Source: Haliscomenobacter hydrossis DSM 1100
Lineage (GTDB): Bacteria > Bacteroidota > Bacteroidia > Chitinophagales > Saprospiraceae
Assembly (NCBI RefSeq): GCF_000212735.1
Contig: NC_015510.1
Location: 1,178,001-1,242,000, forward strand
Reading direction: 5' to 3'
Length of the DNA stretch: 64,000 nucleotides
In this document: one piece after another, positions 9,864-18,600 of the stretch
Layout: each line of letters starts with the position of its first letter
How positions within the stretch are numbered: the stretch's first letter is position 1
Notes under the pieces: model-generated
Seen by the model: only the letters and a program-made list of their open reading frames with translations
Told to the model about the DNA's origin: nothing
Database searches by the model: none
Made by a program: the position numbers and the translations under genes

Positions 9864-11642
9864 TCATTTTTTATTTTTAATCAATTTAATCGTGAACTCC
9901 TTAACCGCATCCACCTTGCCCAAATACTCCTCAATGCTTTGGGTAACATAATGATCGGGCAAAATCCCCACTTCATCTGGCAACGAGGTGGCCGTAGATT
10001 CATGCGTATTGTTCGCCACATAATATTCCAGTTTCGTGTTTGTAAGCCTGCATACTTTTTGGCCCGCCGAGCAAAACTGATTTGACCCTAGTTCTTCTCC
10101 CACAATGGTGCCCAGCTTAAAAACTTTGACCAAAGACATAAAATGCCCCGTGGTGGACTGCCCATTCCCATCGATCATAAAATAACATTTTCCTTTGAAC
10201 CGGTTTTCAAAAGGAGCTACAATTTCTTCACCATCAATTTTTTCGGTTTTCCCCTCAAACTCGGATCTGGAATAATAAAGAAAGGGTTTGGCCATCAAAT
10301 ACCGCAACAAATGAATGCTGGATTGTTGAGAACCGCCCCCATTAAACCGCACGTCGATGATTAGATTTTTTATGCCTTTTTGCTGGATTTCTACAAACGT
10401 TTTGTCCATAAATGTGGTAAAAACGCTGAGGTTATTCCAGGGATAATAGTTGAAAGAGGCAATCGTCAGAATGGCCGTTTTGGGATCCTCAGCCAACACT
10501 TCAAAGCACAAACCATTGTCACAACGTTGGATGGACGAATCATCATAGGGGTCTTTAAACGTTGTGGCCTTGTTCAATACGATGGGGGCTTTTCCTCCTT
10601 GTGTGACGATCGAATAAGTCTCTGGAAAACCTAGCGCAAACGGGATCAACCCTGTAGCCCACCAATTGAAATAATGCTTTTTGGTGGTTTCTGTATAGCC
10701 CTGCGCTGGAATGTGTTTGTAAATATCGCTAATGATTGAGGCAACCGCCACGCCATTGATGCTCAGAATTTCGTCTTTGACCTTCACCTGATCTGCGTTG
10801 TTCAAAGGATCGATCACAAACAATTGATTGTTCACCCAACGGGTTTGCAGTGGAAACCTCAAGGCCAGCGGCAACATATTGTTCTCAGGATAAAAACTGC
10901 CCATCGTGGTATGCGAACAATGTACATTGGCAATGATTTCATTACAATGCCAGGCGAATTCGCCGTAGGTGGTATGCGGAGTAATCAGGGCTTTTTTCGC
11001 TTCGATGCTTTTCCAAAAGGCCTCCTTGGAGATGAATTTGAGCGCGTTGGGGTGCACCGTCGTTAGGGTTTGGCCCAATTGATCCAAATCCGCTTTGTAT
11101 TGCTCAGGGGTGAACATTTTCACGAATCTTTCGGTGGGTTTTTCCCGCTTTTTGTTGGGGTTTTTGATGCGTTCAATGTAGTCCTCCGCATTAAAATTGT
11201 CAGGATTGAGCGCGAGCGATTTTTTATAATTGACCAATGACATTGCGGTATCCCCACTGCTCAGGTAGCCTTCGCCCAGGCTATCATAGGCATTCGCAGA
11301 ATTTGGGAATTCGGCCACAATCAACTTAAAAATGGCGAGGGCCTCGCTCGCTTTTTTATTCCATAGCAAGCCGTAACCGTACATGGTGAGTTCATCTTCG
11401 ACCCCAAAAGTATAGGCATCCGGGCTTTCTTTTTTTAATTGGTAGTACAGCGCAACCCTTTGCTCAACGGGCTGTGAGTCAAATTCTTTTAGCTTTTGTA
11501 CGATCGATGCTTTCACGGCTTTGACCACAGTCCCTTTGGAATCTTCAAGCGCCGCACTCGGCTGCTTATTAAGCCCACAAGCGATGAACAAACTGGAACA
11601 CAAAACGATCCAACAAATGGCATTTGTACTGGTCTTAACCAT
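9864..11642 (-). CDS. TPR-containing S41 (C-terminal processing) peptidase lipoprotein
   Basis: I start at the ATG at 11642 (MVKTSTNAIC) rather than the TTG at 11660, because the signal sequence then runs directly into a lipobox, SLFIAC, and the protein would be a lipoprotein. Residues of about 60-165 form TPR helices (ALNPDNFNAEDYIERI). The C-terminal half has the tail-specific protease fold: a PDZ-like part with INGVAVASI, the strand NLIIDVRFNGGG, and the nucleophile region GQSTTGHFMS. Members degrade or process periplasmic proteins or peptides. The GHFMS serine context differs from the classical TSSAGE, as often seen in Bacteroidota S41 proteins. About 592 residues. Confidence 0.85.
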   Translation of the reverse strand: MVKTSTNAICWIVLCSSLFIACGLNKQPSAALEDSKGTVVKAVKASIVQKLKEFDSQPVEQRVALYYQLKKESPDAYTFGVEDELTMYGYGLLWNKKASEALAIFKLIVAEFPNSANAYDSLGEGYLSSGDTAMSLVNYKKSLALNPDNFNAEDYIERIKNPNKKREKPTERFVKMFTPEQYKADLDQLGQTLTTVHPNALKFISKEAFWKSIEAKKALITPHTTYGEFAWHCNEIIANVHCSHTTMGSFYPENNMLPLALRFPLQTRWVNNQLFVIDPLNNADQVKVKDEILSINGVAVASIISDIYKHIPAQGYTETTKKHYFNWWATGLIPFALGFPETYSIVTQGGKAPIVLNKATTFKDPYDDSSIQRCDNGLCFEVLAEDPKTAILTIASFNYYPWNNLSVFTTFMDKTFVEIQQKGIKNLIIDVRFNGGGSQQSSIHLLRYLMAKPFLYYSRSEFEGKTEKIDGEEIVAPFENRFKGKCYFMIDGNGQSTTGHFMSLVKVFKLGTIVGEELGSNQFCSAGQKVCRLTNTKLEYYVANNTHESTATSLPDEVGILPDHYVTQSIEEYLGKVDAVKEFTIKLIKNKK

Positions 11643-11755
11643 AGCGCTGTTTTTTTCCAAAAGTAAACAGGCCTATTCCGACCAGGTATTATTTCGTGTA
11701 AATTAATGTAAAGGAGATGTAAAAGATGTGGAGTTGAACCCAACAGGAAATGCTT

Positions 11756-11962
11756 TTACTCCCAATCCTTGTCCTCCAATTCAAAAAGTAGGTCCATTGT
11801 ACAATTCAGCACCTTGGCAATTTTAAAGGCCAACACGGTAGAAGGAACAAATTTCCCTCCCTCAATGGCAATGATGGTTTGCCGGGCAACTTTTACTTTT
11901 TCAGCCAATTCAGCCTGGGTCATATTGGATCTTGCTCGTTCGACCTTGATCAGGTTCTTCAT
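11756..11962 (-). CDS. Small XRE-family HTH regulator
   Basis: A 68-residue protein that is almost only a helix-turn-helix: [20 protein letters not shown] is the HTH, followed by NPSTVLAFK-like dimerising helices (here [15 protein letters not shown]) and an acidic tail. This matches the YgzD-type XRE family of compact repressors, often encoded beside a membrane protein they control. The divergent neighbour at 12091 encodes such a membrane protein, so mutual control is plausible but not shown. Confidence 0.88.
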   Translation of the reverse strand: MKNLIKVERARSNMTQAELAEKVKVARQTIIAIEGGKFVPSTVLAFKIAKVLNCTMDLLFELEDKDWE

Positions 11963-12090
11963 TGCTCATCATTTAAGGTCAACTGGTGCTTCAGGTAATA
12001 AAAACTGCACTATGCTCCATTATTTTTCGGAACTTCGCAAAGCCACAGCACGATTTGTGTTTTTTTACCGAACACCCATACAAAGACAAA

Positions 12091-12708
12091 ATGGCAATAA
12101 AGAAAATTCATTCCGCATCAGGGTTTTTCATTGCATTTTTCGTCGGTTTTCATTTGTTTAATCACGTTTGGAGTATTTTGGGCGCTGACAAGCACATTGA
12201 ATTGATGAATACTTTTCGGCTGTTTTACCGAAACATTTTCGTAGAATCAGTTCTGGTGATTTCAGTACTGGTGCAGATCGTTTCAGGACTTAAACTTTTC
12301 ATGCAAAAGCGAAAAAATGCCATTTCTGCTTTTGAGCAACTTCATATTTGGACAGGGCTCTATCTGGCATTTTTCTTCATTGTTCATCTAGGTGCTATTT
12401 TAGGGGGCCGATTTTTATTGCATCTTGACACAAACTTTTATTTTGGTGTGGCAGGTATCAATTCGTTTCCGTTCAACTTATTCTTTATCCCTTATTATGG
12501 ATTGGCAATCATTTCGTTTTTCGGACATATCGCAGCAATTCACAGCAAAAAAATGAAGCAGACTGTTGTGGGGTTGTCACCAAACAGTCAATCCATTGCA
12601 ATTTTAATCTTTGGACTTTTGTTGACAATTATAATTTTTTACGGACTGACAAACCATTTTCGCGGAGTACCCATTCCAGAGGAATACAACATCCTTATCG
12701 GCAAATAA
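12091..12708 (+). CDS. Five-helix membrane protein resembling b-type cytochrome subunits
   Basis: About 205 residues from the ATG at 12091; the frame is open upstream to 11986, but the extra residues are not hydrophobic and look like leader sequence. There are five hydrophobic helices. Histidines sit inside or at the ends of several of them (GFHLFNHVW, QLHIWTG, FIVHLG, FGHIAAIH). That spacing recalls succinate dehydrogenase cytochrome b-like membrane anchors, which bind heme through helix histidines. There are no sdhA or sdhB genes nearby, so a respiratory role is only inferred. It lies divergent from the small XRE regulator. Confidence 0.6.
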   Translation: MAIKKIHSASGFFIAFFVGFHLFNHVWSILGADKHIELMNTFRLFYRNIFVESVLVISVLVQIVSGLKLFMQKRKNAISAFEQLHIWTGLYLAFFFIVHLGAILGGRFLLHLDTNFYFGVAGINSFPFNLFFIPYYGLAIISFFGHIAAIHSKKMKQTVVGLSPNSQSIAILIFGLLLTIIIFYGLTNHFRGVPIPEEYNILIGK

Positions 12709-12768
12709 AAGGCCACGAAATTCTTCAGAGCATGCTTCAAGACATTGCGAACGAACCAAAAACACATC

Positions 12769-13335
12769 ATGATCATGGAAAATAAAGCACTATTACCAGA
12801 ACAACGTGAAACACTATTCAGCACTTTAAAAGGCCGTTTTGAAAAAAACATGAGTCGCCATCAAGGGCACGACTGGGCAGCAGTACAAGCAAAGCTGGAG
12901 GCCAATCCTGAAAAACTGCGCTCGCTCTACGAAATGGAAGAAACTGGCGGTGAACCGGATGTGGTTGGTTTGGATACCCAAACGGGCGAATACCTTTTTT
13001 ACGATTGTTCAGCGGAAAGTCCTAAAGGCCGCCGAAGTATTTGTTACGACAATGAAGCCCTGGAATCAAGGAAAGAAAACAAACCGGACAATAGCGCGGT
13101 GGAAATGGCCTCCGACATGGGAATTGAGCTGTTAACCGAAGCACAATACCGGGAGCTACAGCAACTTGGAAAGTTCGATACAAAAACATCGAGTTGGATC
13201 ATCACCCCTCCGGATATCCGAAAATTGGGAGGAGCTATCTTTTGCGATTTCCGTTATGGCCATGTTTTTGTGTACCACAATGGGGCTGAATCTTATTATG
13301 GGGCTAGGGGGTTTCGGGGGTGTTTGAGGGTGTGA
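12769..13335 (+). CDS. DUF4256 family protein
   Basis: About 188 residues from the ATG at 12769 (a second ATG lies at 12775). The order of motifs LEANPEKL, MEETGGEPDVVG, YDCSAESPKGRRS, DMGIELLTEAQYR and a C-terminal FRYGHVFVYHNGAESYYGAR matches DUF4256, a soluble cytoplasmic family of unknown function that usually stands alone. The protein is complete. It is followed by a nested inverted repeat. Confidence 0.88.
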   Translation: MIMENKALLPEQRETLFSTLKGRFEKNMSRHQGHDWAAVQAKLEANPEKLRSLYEMEETGGEPDVVGLDTQTGEYLFYDCSAESPKGRRSICYDNEALESRKENKPDNSAVEMASDMGIELLTEAQYRELQQLGKFDTKTSSWIITPPDIRKLGGAIFCDFRYGHVFVYHNGAESYYGARGFRGCLRV

Positions 13336-13377
13336 AGTTAACCCATTATTCCCATCATCTAGGTTTAGTAATAATCA

Positions 13378-13568
13378 CATCTAGTATCTTGTAACCGCCC
13401 GTTTCAACGGGTGGATCCAAGCGCACCCACCCTTCACATCTAACATCCTTCCAGTGGCTTGCATCATGAAATTGTAGTAGATGAGGGCCTCTGGAAGGAT
13501 GTTAGATGTGAGTAGGTAGGCAGCCTTGAGTCCCGCCGATAAAGCGGCGGGTTACAAGATGATAGATG
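13378..13568. repeat. Nested 191-bp inverted-repeat element
   Basis: Outer arms 13378-13396 and 13550-13568 match over 17 of 19 bp. Inner arms 13435-13454 and 13491-13510 are a perfect 20-bp inverted repeat. GC-rich mini-hairpins lie beside the outer arms. It fills the 334-bp gap after the DUF4256 gene, with no coding signal. Confidence 0.75.
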
Positions 13569-13669
13569 GATTTGAGCGATAAATCCCCTAATGCAGGTTG
13601 AAATTTATAATTATTTTGGAAATTCGTAAAAGCCTTTGCACATCAATCATCATTTAAAAGCCACCCACA

Positions 13670-14395
13670 TTGGATAGAACCACGGAAATAATTACAGTAA
13701 ACTCAATTGAGCAGATTCCAGTACTTGAAGCAATCAAGGCGATTCCGAGAGAAAGGACTCTAAAACTTGTATTTGACAAATCCATACAAGCAGAAAGAGA
13801 AGTGATTGGGCAAAAGCTGAAGCAAGAGCTTGATGGTTTTCAAATTGGAATACATACAATTGAACCGGAAATAAACATTGTAAAACTGATTACCGACAAT
13901 GAAATCGAGCAAAATCAGAACTTTTTTGAACAATGTGCAAAGGATTATAGGCAATTGGGCGAAGAACTAATTTTTAAGTTAGCCGATAAACTTGGAATTA
14001 CGATTAATACTGACTATCCCTTATCTACATTCAATGAATTAAAACGTGGGAAAAAGCAAGCCGGAAAACTGGGCGATTGGCGATATTACTTGCATGGATT
14101 TCATTGTGGTTTTGAAAATTTAAAAACAGGGCAAAACATTGAAGTGCCTCTGGTATTTGGGCTTGAATTTGGAGACTTAGACCCATATTTTTTCTCAAGT
14201 TTTATCAAATCAACACCTAGTTATCGACCATTGCCAATTGACATTTATGAAGATTATGCTGATGGGAAAAGGATAAACAATAAAATGCTTTCTTTAGGAA
14301 AATTTAAAAGAATACACTCAAATGTTGGAAATCATTTTGGAGTCGTTGTTGCGGATAGACAGAAAGTAAAAATAAAAACTTACGATGAATTATAG
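13670..14395 (+). CDS. Hypothetical protein with a DUF6896-like C-terminal domain
   Basis: A 241-residue AT-rich ORF. The only usable start after the in-frame stop at 13655 is TTG at 13670, so the true N-terminus is uncertain or lost. The C-terminal 130 residues (LADKLGITINTDYP, then DWRYYLHGFHCGFENL, then EFGDLDPYFFSSFIKSTPSY) resemble what I remember of DUF6896, a small orphan domain of unknown function. The N-terminal 90 residues are unassigned. Its composition differs from the flanking genes, which suggests acquisition. Confidence 0.5.
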   Translation: MDRTTEIITVNSIEQIPVLEAIKAIPRERTLKLVFDKSIQAEREVIGQKLKQELDGFQIGIHTIEPEINIVKLITDNEIEQNQNFFEQCAKDYRQLGEELIFKLADKLGITINTDYPLSTFNELKRGKKQAGKLGDWRYYLHGFHCGFENLKTGQNIEVPLVFGLEFGDLDPYFFSSFIKSTPSYRPLPIDIYEDYADGKRINNKMLSLGKFKRIHSNVGNHFGVVVADRQKVKIKTYDEL

Positions 14396-14411
14396 AGTCA
14401 ACTTGGGATGA

Positions 14412-14540
14412 GGACTGAAAGCAGTGGTCAACACCTCCTACAACCCCAAACCCAAAATCATCTTGTTGGCGATCGCCAACTCCGATACATTAGCAGCGTT
14501 AAAGCCTGCCATGAACCAAGAAAGCTGTTTTGAAGTTTAA
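14412..14540 (+). pseudogene. Possible 3' remnant of a degraded gene
   Basis: A 42-codon open stretch with coding-like composition (KPKIILLAIANSD, then ALKPAMNQESCFEV) ends in TAA, but has no start codon in front of it and an in-frame stop just upstream. It may be the tail of a lost gene. I do not recognise the family. Confidence 0.25.
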
Positions 14541-14556
14541 AAGGGAAAACCTAACA

Positions 14557-14952
14557 ATGAAAAACCTAAAAAAAATCATGACCATTGGCGCAATAATGTT
14601 TGCAACAAGCTTGTCTGCGCAGCAGTTAGCAGTGAATGATAAAGTAATTAAAATAGAGGAACTTCCCGAATATGTCGTCATTAATTGTGACAATTTTACT
14701 TCAATTGCAGGCGGAACAATAGGAATCGCGATTCAATCCAAAAAATCTGATTCTGAGAAAGTACTCACGGATTTACGAGACATGCTGGAAGAAAATAAGT
14801 ACCTGGGCATAAGGAATCAAACCGATTTACTGAATGCCATGGCCAAACTTGGATTTGATTACGTTAATGCCTATCCTCAAAGTTCACCTGAAACAGTTAG
14901 CTTTAGTAGATCAAGTTTTGTTTTTAGGAAAAAAGAAATATATAGAAATTGA
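14557..14952 (+). CDS. Small secreted protein, unknown function
   Basis: 131 residues from the ATG at 14557. Residues 1-22 are a signal peptide (hydrophobic core followed by SLSAQ-Q). The mature part is short, mixed alpha/beta, with a repeated serine/lysine-rich centre, and has no cysteines except C43-like VINCDN. No family is recognised. AT-rich like the gene before it. The upstream TTG-initiated extension in the same frame is ignored because it would mask the signal peptide. Confidence 0.55.
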   Translation: MKNLKKIMTIGAIMFATSLSAQQLAVNDKVIKIEELPEYVVINCDNFTSIAGGTIGIAIQSKKSDSEKVLTDLRDMLEENKYLGIRNQTDLLNAMAKLGFDYVNAYPQSSPETVSFSRSSFVFRKKEIYRN

Positions 14953-15115
14953 CCGACCAAGAATTTAAACTTATCAACAAGTCACTGCTGTCTGGTGGAA
15001 TTAATTGACGGCAAGGTTTTGATCTACAGAACTGCGGTGATTAGGATTGGAAGGTAATTTAATCGGGGATTAGCGACAAGCGAGATCCACAGGTTTACAT
15101 CGTCGCCCCAAAAGA

Positions 15116-15709
15116 CTAAATTTTCCCTCTCCCCTCCTTCAATCTCTTTTTTATTTTACTCAAAAACTCCGCCGAAATCCCCAAATACGAGGCCACCAGA
15201 CGCTGTGGAATCCGCAATTCAATCTTCGGATATTTCTGTTGAAAAGCCAGATAGCGGTCTTCTGCCGTCATGCTGATGTTTTGCACGATCCGCTGCTGGA
15301 ACGCAACAAAAGCACGCTGGGTGACGATTCTGAAATAACGCTCCAGTTTGGGAATTTGCTCATACAGCAACTCCAGGCTTTCAAAAGGCAACTCCAGGAT
15401 CACACTATCCTCAATGGCCTGCACATTAAACGTGGCGGGCACCTGCAAGATAAAACTATTCAAATCACTGATCCACCAGCCCTCAATGGCAAACTGCACA
15501 ATGTGTTCCTGGCCATTCAGGTCAATGAAATAGGTGCGCACACTGCCCTCATTCACGAAGTTGGTACAACGGCTCACCGCCCCTTCATGCACCAGAAATT
15601 GTCCCTTTTTGACCTTGCGCTCCCGCAAACAATTTATGATCAGTTGCTGATCCCTTTCAGTTAGCGGAATGTATTGCTGTAGGCTTGTAATCAATAGATC
15701 GCTTCTCAT
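15116..15709 (-). CDS. Crp/Fnr-family transcriptional regulator
   Basis: 197 residues from the ATG at 15709. The longer frame to 15799 would overlap the divergent promoter region and is not typical of the family. Residues of about 20-115 form a cyclic-nucleotide-binding-like beta roll (GQFLVHEGAVSRCTNFVNEG), followed by a dimerisation helix and a C-terminal winged helix (RIPQRLVASYLGISAEFLSK). This is the common Bacteroidota Crp subfamily, often next to the gene it regulates. It is divergent from the secreted cyclase at 15809, the likely target. Confidence 0.88.
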   Translation of the reverse strand: MRSDLLITSLQQYIPLTERDQQLIINCLRERKVKKGQFLVHEGAVSRCTNFVNEGSVRTYFIDLNGQEHIVQFAIEGWWISDLNSFILQVPATFNVQAIEDSVILELPFESLELLYEQIPKLERYFRIVTQRAFVAFQQRIVQNISMTAEDRYLAFQQKYPKIELRIPQRLVASYLGISAEFLSKIKKRLKEGRGKI

Positions 15710-15808
15710 CTTGAACCAGTTCAATACAATTTGATGATGTAGTTCATTTCGCAGGTTTTGCTTCCACTGCACCTTTGCATTATCAAAACTCAAAACCAAA
15801 AGTAAAAT

Positions 15809-16786
15809 ATGAAAAAGTTATTGACACTCGTGCTCTTCATGCCGTCTATCTTGGCGATGGGCCAAAACAAAGAAGCAGTAGGCACCAGCCCTTGGGGTAA
15901 AACGGACGAAATTGGCACCCTCAATATGATGAGTGATGCCTCCAAACTCGCCATCCTCAGCAAAATCAAATCAGGGAAAACCTATGACCTGAGTGTAGAG
16001 TATTTTGTAGGCATGCCCAGTTTTCATGCCCTGGGCGATCCGGCTTACCAATACTGGCTGACGCACACCCCTCGCGGTACAGTGGTCGACAATCCGAACG
16101 GCTTAGGGAACGCGATGAATGAAAAAGTCAGCTACACCGGCGATGCCATCTCCATGTACACGCACATGGGTACCCACATTGATGCGCTCAACCATTTTGG
16201 GCTGAATGGAAAAATCTGGAATGGCTTTTCAGCCGATGAACACCTGGGCGACAAAGGCTGGAAAAAAACAGGTGCCGAAACCATCCCCGCCATTATTGCC
16301 CGAGGAGTGATGATTGACATACCTGCCTCGAAAAACAGCGAAAACCTGCCCGCCAATTACCGCATCAATGCCGCCGACTTACAAGAAGCATTGCGCAAAC
16401 AAAAAATCAGTCTACAAAAAGGGGATGTAGTGCTCATTCGGACAGGGCAAGCCAAACATTACGAAGACGCCCATAAATTCCTGGACCAATATCCGGGCAT
16501 CAACCTGGACGCGGTCAAATGGCTGATCGAAGACCAGCAAGTCATGTTATTGGGTGCCGACAACTTGAGTTTTGAAGCATTCCCACCCGAACGCGCCGAC
16601 AACTGGGTGCCCGTACACACCTATTTGTTGGCCGAAAAAGGGGTGATGTTCATCGAGCAGATGTTTCTGGAAGAATTAGCGAAGGATAAAGTATACGAGT
16701 TTGCCTTCATTGCATCCTCGTTAAAGTTGAGAGGTGCCAGCGCCGCACCACTACGTCCCATTGCTTTGCCTATTTTTGCAAAATAA
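15809..16786 (+). CDS. Secreted cyclase-family (kynurenine formamidase-like) metal hydrolase
   Basis: 325 residues with an N-terminal signal peptide (MKKLLTLVLFMPSILAMGQ). The cyclase motif H-x-G-T-H-x-D is present (H119, H123, D125: HMGTHIDALNHFG), the metal site of PF04199 enzymes that hydrolyse formyl-kynurenine, cyclic amides or lactones. A second conserved block, GDVVLIRTG near residue 205, also fits. The substrate is unknown; export to the periplasm argues against the tryptophan pathway. Divergent from a Crp/Fnr regulator, and 36 bp upstream of a DUF606 membrane gene that could be co-transcribed. Confidence 0.88.
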   Translation: MKKLLTLVLFMPSILAMGQNKEAVGTSPWGKTDEIGTLNMMSDASKLAILSKIKSGKTYDLSVEYFVGMPSFHALGDPAYQYWLTHTPRGTVVDNPNGLGNAMNEKVSYTGDAISMYTHMGTHIDALNHFGLNGKIWNGFSADEHLGDKGWKKTGAETIPAIIARGVMIDIPASKNSENLPANYRINAADLQEALRKQKISLQKGDVVLIRTGQAKHYEDAHKFLDQYPGINLDAVKWLIEDQQVMLLGADNLSFEAFPPERADNWVPVHTYLLAEKGVMFIEQMFLEELAKDKVYEFAFIASSLKLRGASAAPLRPIALPIFAK

Positions 16787-16822
16787 TTTTTTGATTCTCT
16801 AACCCAAATCATCCAATTCAAC

Positions 16823-17266
16823 ATGAACCAATTCCATTTATTCGCCTTGATCGCCGGATTGTTGTTGCCCCTGCAAATTGCTTTCAACAACAAACTAACC
16901 CTGTTTTCCGGCAACCCTACTACCTCTTCCCTGATTTCATTTTCAGTAGGCACGCTGGCATTGATTGTGTATAGTTTGGCCAATCCTACGGCTTTTCAAA
17001 AATCACTACAACAGCTCAGCCAGGCACCGCTTTATGCCTGGCTGGGCGGCCTCGTAGGTGCATTCTACATCATCAGCTCCATCGTCGCTTCACCCAAAAT
17101 AGGCATTGCCACCTTTTTAGCGCTCATCATCGGTGGGCAGATGGTGATGTCACTGGTATTGGAACACTTCGGCTGGTTGGGAACAGCAGTTAGATCCATA
17201 AGTTGGGTCAAAGTACTGGGTTTGGCCTTGATTTTGGTTGGAATCATTTTGGTGAAAAAAATATGA
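16823..17266 (+). CDS. DUF606 (YdcZ-like) DMT-superfamily membrane protein
   Basis: 147 residues with five hydrophobic helices. The N-terminal pattern GLLLPLQIAFNNKL, the central LGGLVGAFYIISS and the C-terminal GLALILVGIILVKK belong to DUF606, half-size relatives of EamA/DMT transporters that probably work as dimers. The substrate is unknown. It follows the cyclase gene in the same direction. Confidence 0.85.
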   Translation: MNQFHLFALIAGLLLPLQIAFNNKLTLFSGNPTTSSLISFSVGTLALIVYSLANPTAFQKSLQQLSQAPLYAWLGGLVGAFYIISSIVASPKIGIATFLALIIGGQMVMSLVLEHFGWLGTAVRSISWVKVLGLALILVGIILVKKI

Positions 17267-17339
17267 ACGCTGAGGCTTGGAGCCCAATTGCTGATAACGC
17301 TCAGCAATTGGGCAACGTAGTTTTGGGATTCACTTAAGA

Positions 17340-17818
17340 ATGAAGAAAATCCCCATCAGACAACTCTCTACAGCTCAATCGGAGTATCCGTTTTCCGGAC
17401 AGTTTAAAATACGTCGGTTGGAAGATATTGTAGGCGAGACGGATTTGGCACACCAGCTTCATCGGCATGATTTTTTCTTCATTTTGGCTGTACAAATACG
17501 CAGGAGCGCTTTGAAACATTTTTAGCATTACTGGAAAAACACATCGCTACACACAAGCAGGTATCTCAATACACTGATTTAATGAGCCTCTCGCCGTATC
17601 AGCTGAATGAAATCACTAAATCTTCAGTGGGAAAAACAGCCTCGGAGTTGATCAATGAGCACATTGTGCTGGAGGCGAAAAAATACCTGTTGGCAACGTC
17701 CAATCAAGTAAAAGATATTGCCGACCTCCTGGGCTACGAAGACTTTTCCTATTTCATCCGGTTTTTTAAAAAGCACACGGGCCATTCACCCGAAGCCTTC
17801 CGACATAATTTCAAATAA
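17340..17818 (+). pseudogene. AraC-family regulator with internal deletion and frameshift
   Basis: The first piece (17340-17525) has the start of an AraC N-terminal cupin (HQLHRHDFFFIL). From 17492 in another frame the text continues into a complete AraC C-terminal double HTH (SLSPYQLNEITKSSVGKTAS to GYEDFSYFIRFFKKHTGHSP), ending at 17818. Total length is about 160 codons against the usual 280-300. The cupin body and linker are missing and the two parts are out of frame. It is therefore a pseudogene; the HTH piece might still be translated from the ATG at 17582. Confidence 0.8.
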
Positions 17819-17867
17819 ATCCTGTACAACTCCAGCATTGTCCTACCCTGCCCCCTACCGCTGCATT

Positions 17868-17875
17868 TAATTTTG
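17868..17875 (+). promoter_or_regulatory. -7 box for the SDR gene
   Basis: TAATTTTG matches TAnnTTTG exactly and lies 27 bp before the ATG at 17903. No clear -33 TTTG is seen at the usual distance. Confidence 0.4.
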
Positions 17876-17902
17876 TGGGTATAAATTTCAAAATTCACAA
17901 AA

Positions 17903-18496
17903 ATGAAAATGATCATTGTAGGTGCATCTGGCACCATGGGCAGGCACCTGACCAGCGCGTTTGAAAAAGAACATGAAGTGATTACTGCCGCATCCAAAGG
18001 TTGTGCGATCCAGGTAGACATTACCTCTGCGGAATCCATTGAAAACATGTACAAACAGGTAGGCGCTTTTGATGCCCTCATTTCTACCGCTGGCCCCACA
18101 TTTGTTGGCCCCTGGAAAAAACTTACCGATAAGGAGTTTCGGCGGGGCGTAGAAGGAAAAATGATGGGGCAAATTAACCTGGTCTTGATTGGGCAACATT
18201 ACATCAATCCTAAAGGCTCGTTTACCTTGATCACGGGTGCATTATCACATGACCCGCAGAAAAACTTTGCCAACGCATCTGCTGCCAACGGAGCGGTGGA
18301 AGGATTTGTAAGGGCAGCGGCCATTGAACTGGAAAACGGAATCCGCATCAATGCAGTAAGCCCCACCGTGATTGAAAACTCGCCACAATATTTTCCATTC
18401 TTTCCGGGCGATATCCCTGTGACCATGCAGCAGTTGGAGTATGGTTTTAGGAAGGCTGTATTTGGCGCAAATACGGGGCAGGTGATTAAGCCTTGA
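17903..18496 (+). CDS. Short-chain dehydrogenase/reductase-like protein with atypical active site
   Basis: 197 residues. The start MKMIIVGASGTMGRHL is a Rossmann NAD(P)-binding glycine motif. The C-terminal RINAVSPTVIENS is the conserved SDR segment after the active site. The usual catalytic Y-x-x-x-K is not visible: the corresponding stretch reads FANASAANGAVEGFV. Some short SDR proteins lack the tyrosine and work as regulators or with other residues. It lies alone after the AraC pseudogene, which may once have regulated it. Confidence 0.82.
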   Translation: MKMIIVGASGTMGRHLTSAFEKEHEVITAASKGCAIQVDITSAESIENMYKQVGAFDALISTAGPTFVGPWKKLTDKEFRRGVEGKMMGQINLVLIGQHYINPKGSFTLITGALSHDPQKNFANASAANGAVEGFVRAAAIELENGIRINAVSPTVIENSPQYFPFFPGDIPVTMQQLEYGFRKAVFGANTGQVIKP

Positions 18497-18558
18497 TGCT
18501 TGATAGAAATTTTAACCAGCACTTCAACTTTATCTGGTTCCTAAACATTTACCAAGGG

Positions 18559-18566
18559 TAAGTTTG
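18559..18566 (+). promoter_or_regulatory. -7 box for the LLM oxidoreductase gene
   Basis: TAAGTTTG, an exact TAnnTTTG match, 34 bp before the ATG at 18601. Confidence 0.4.
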
Positions 18567-18600
18567 TAGCCATCTCATTGGGATTAATAGCAACAAAACC

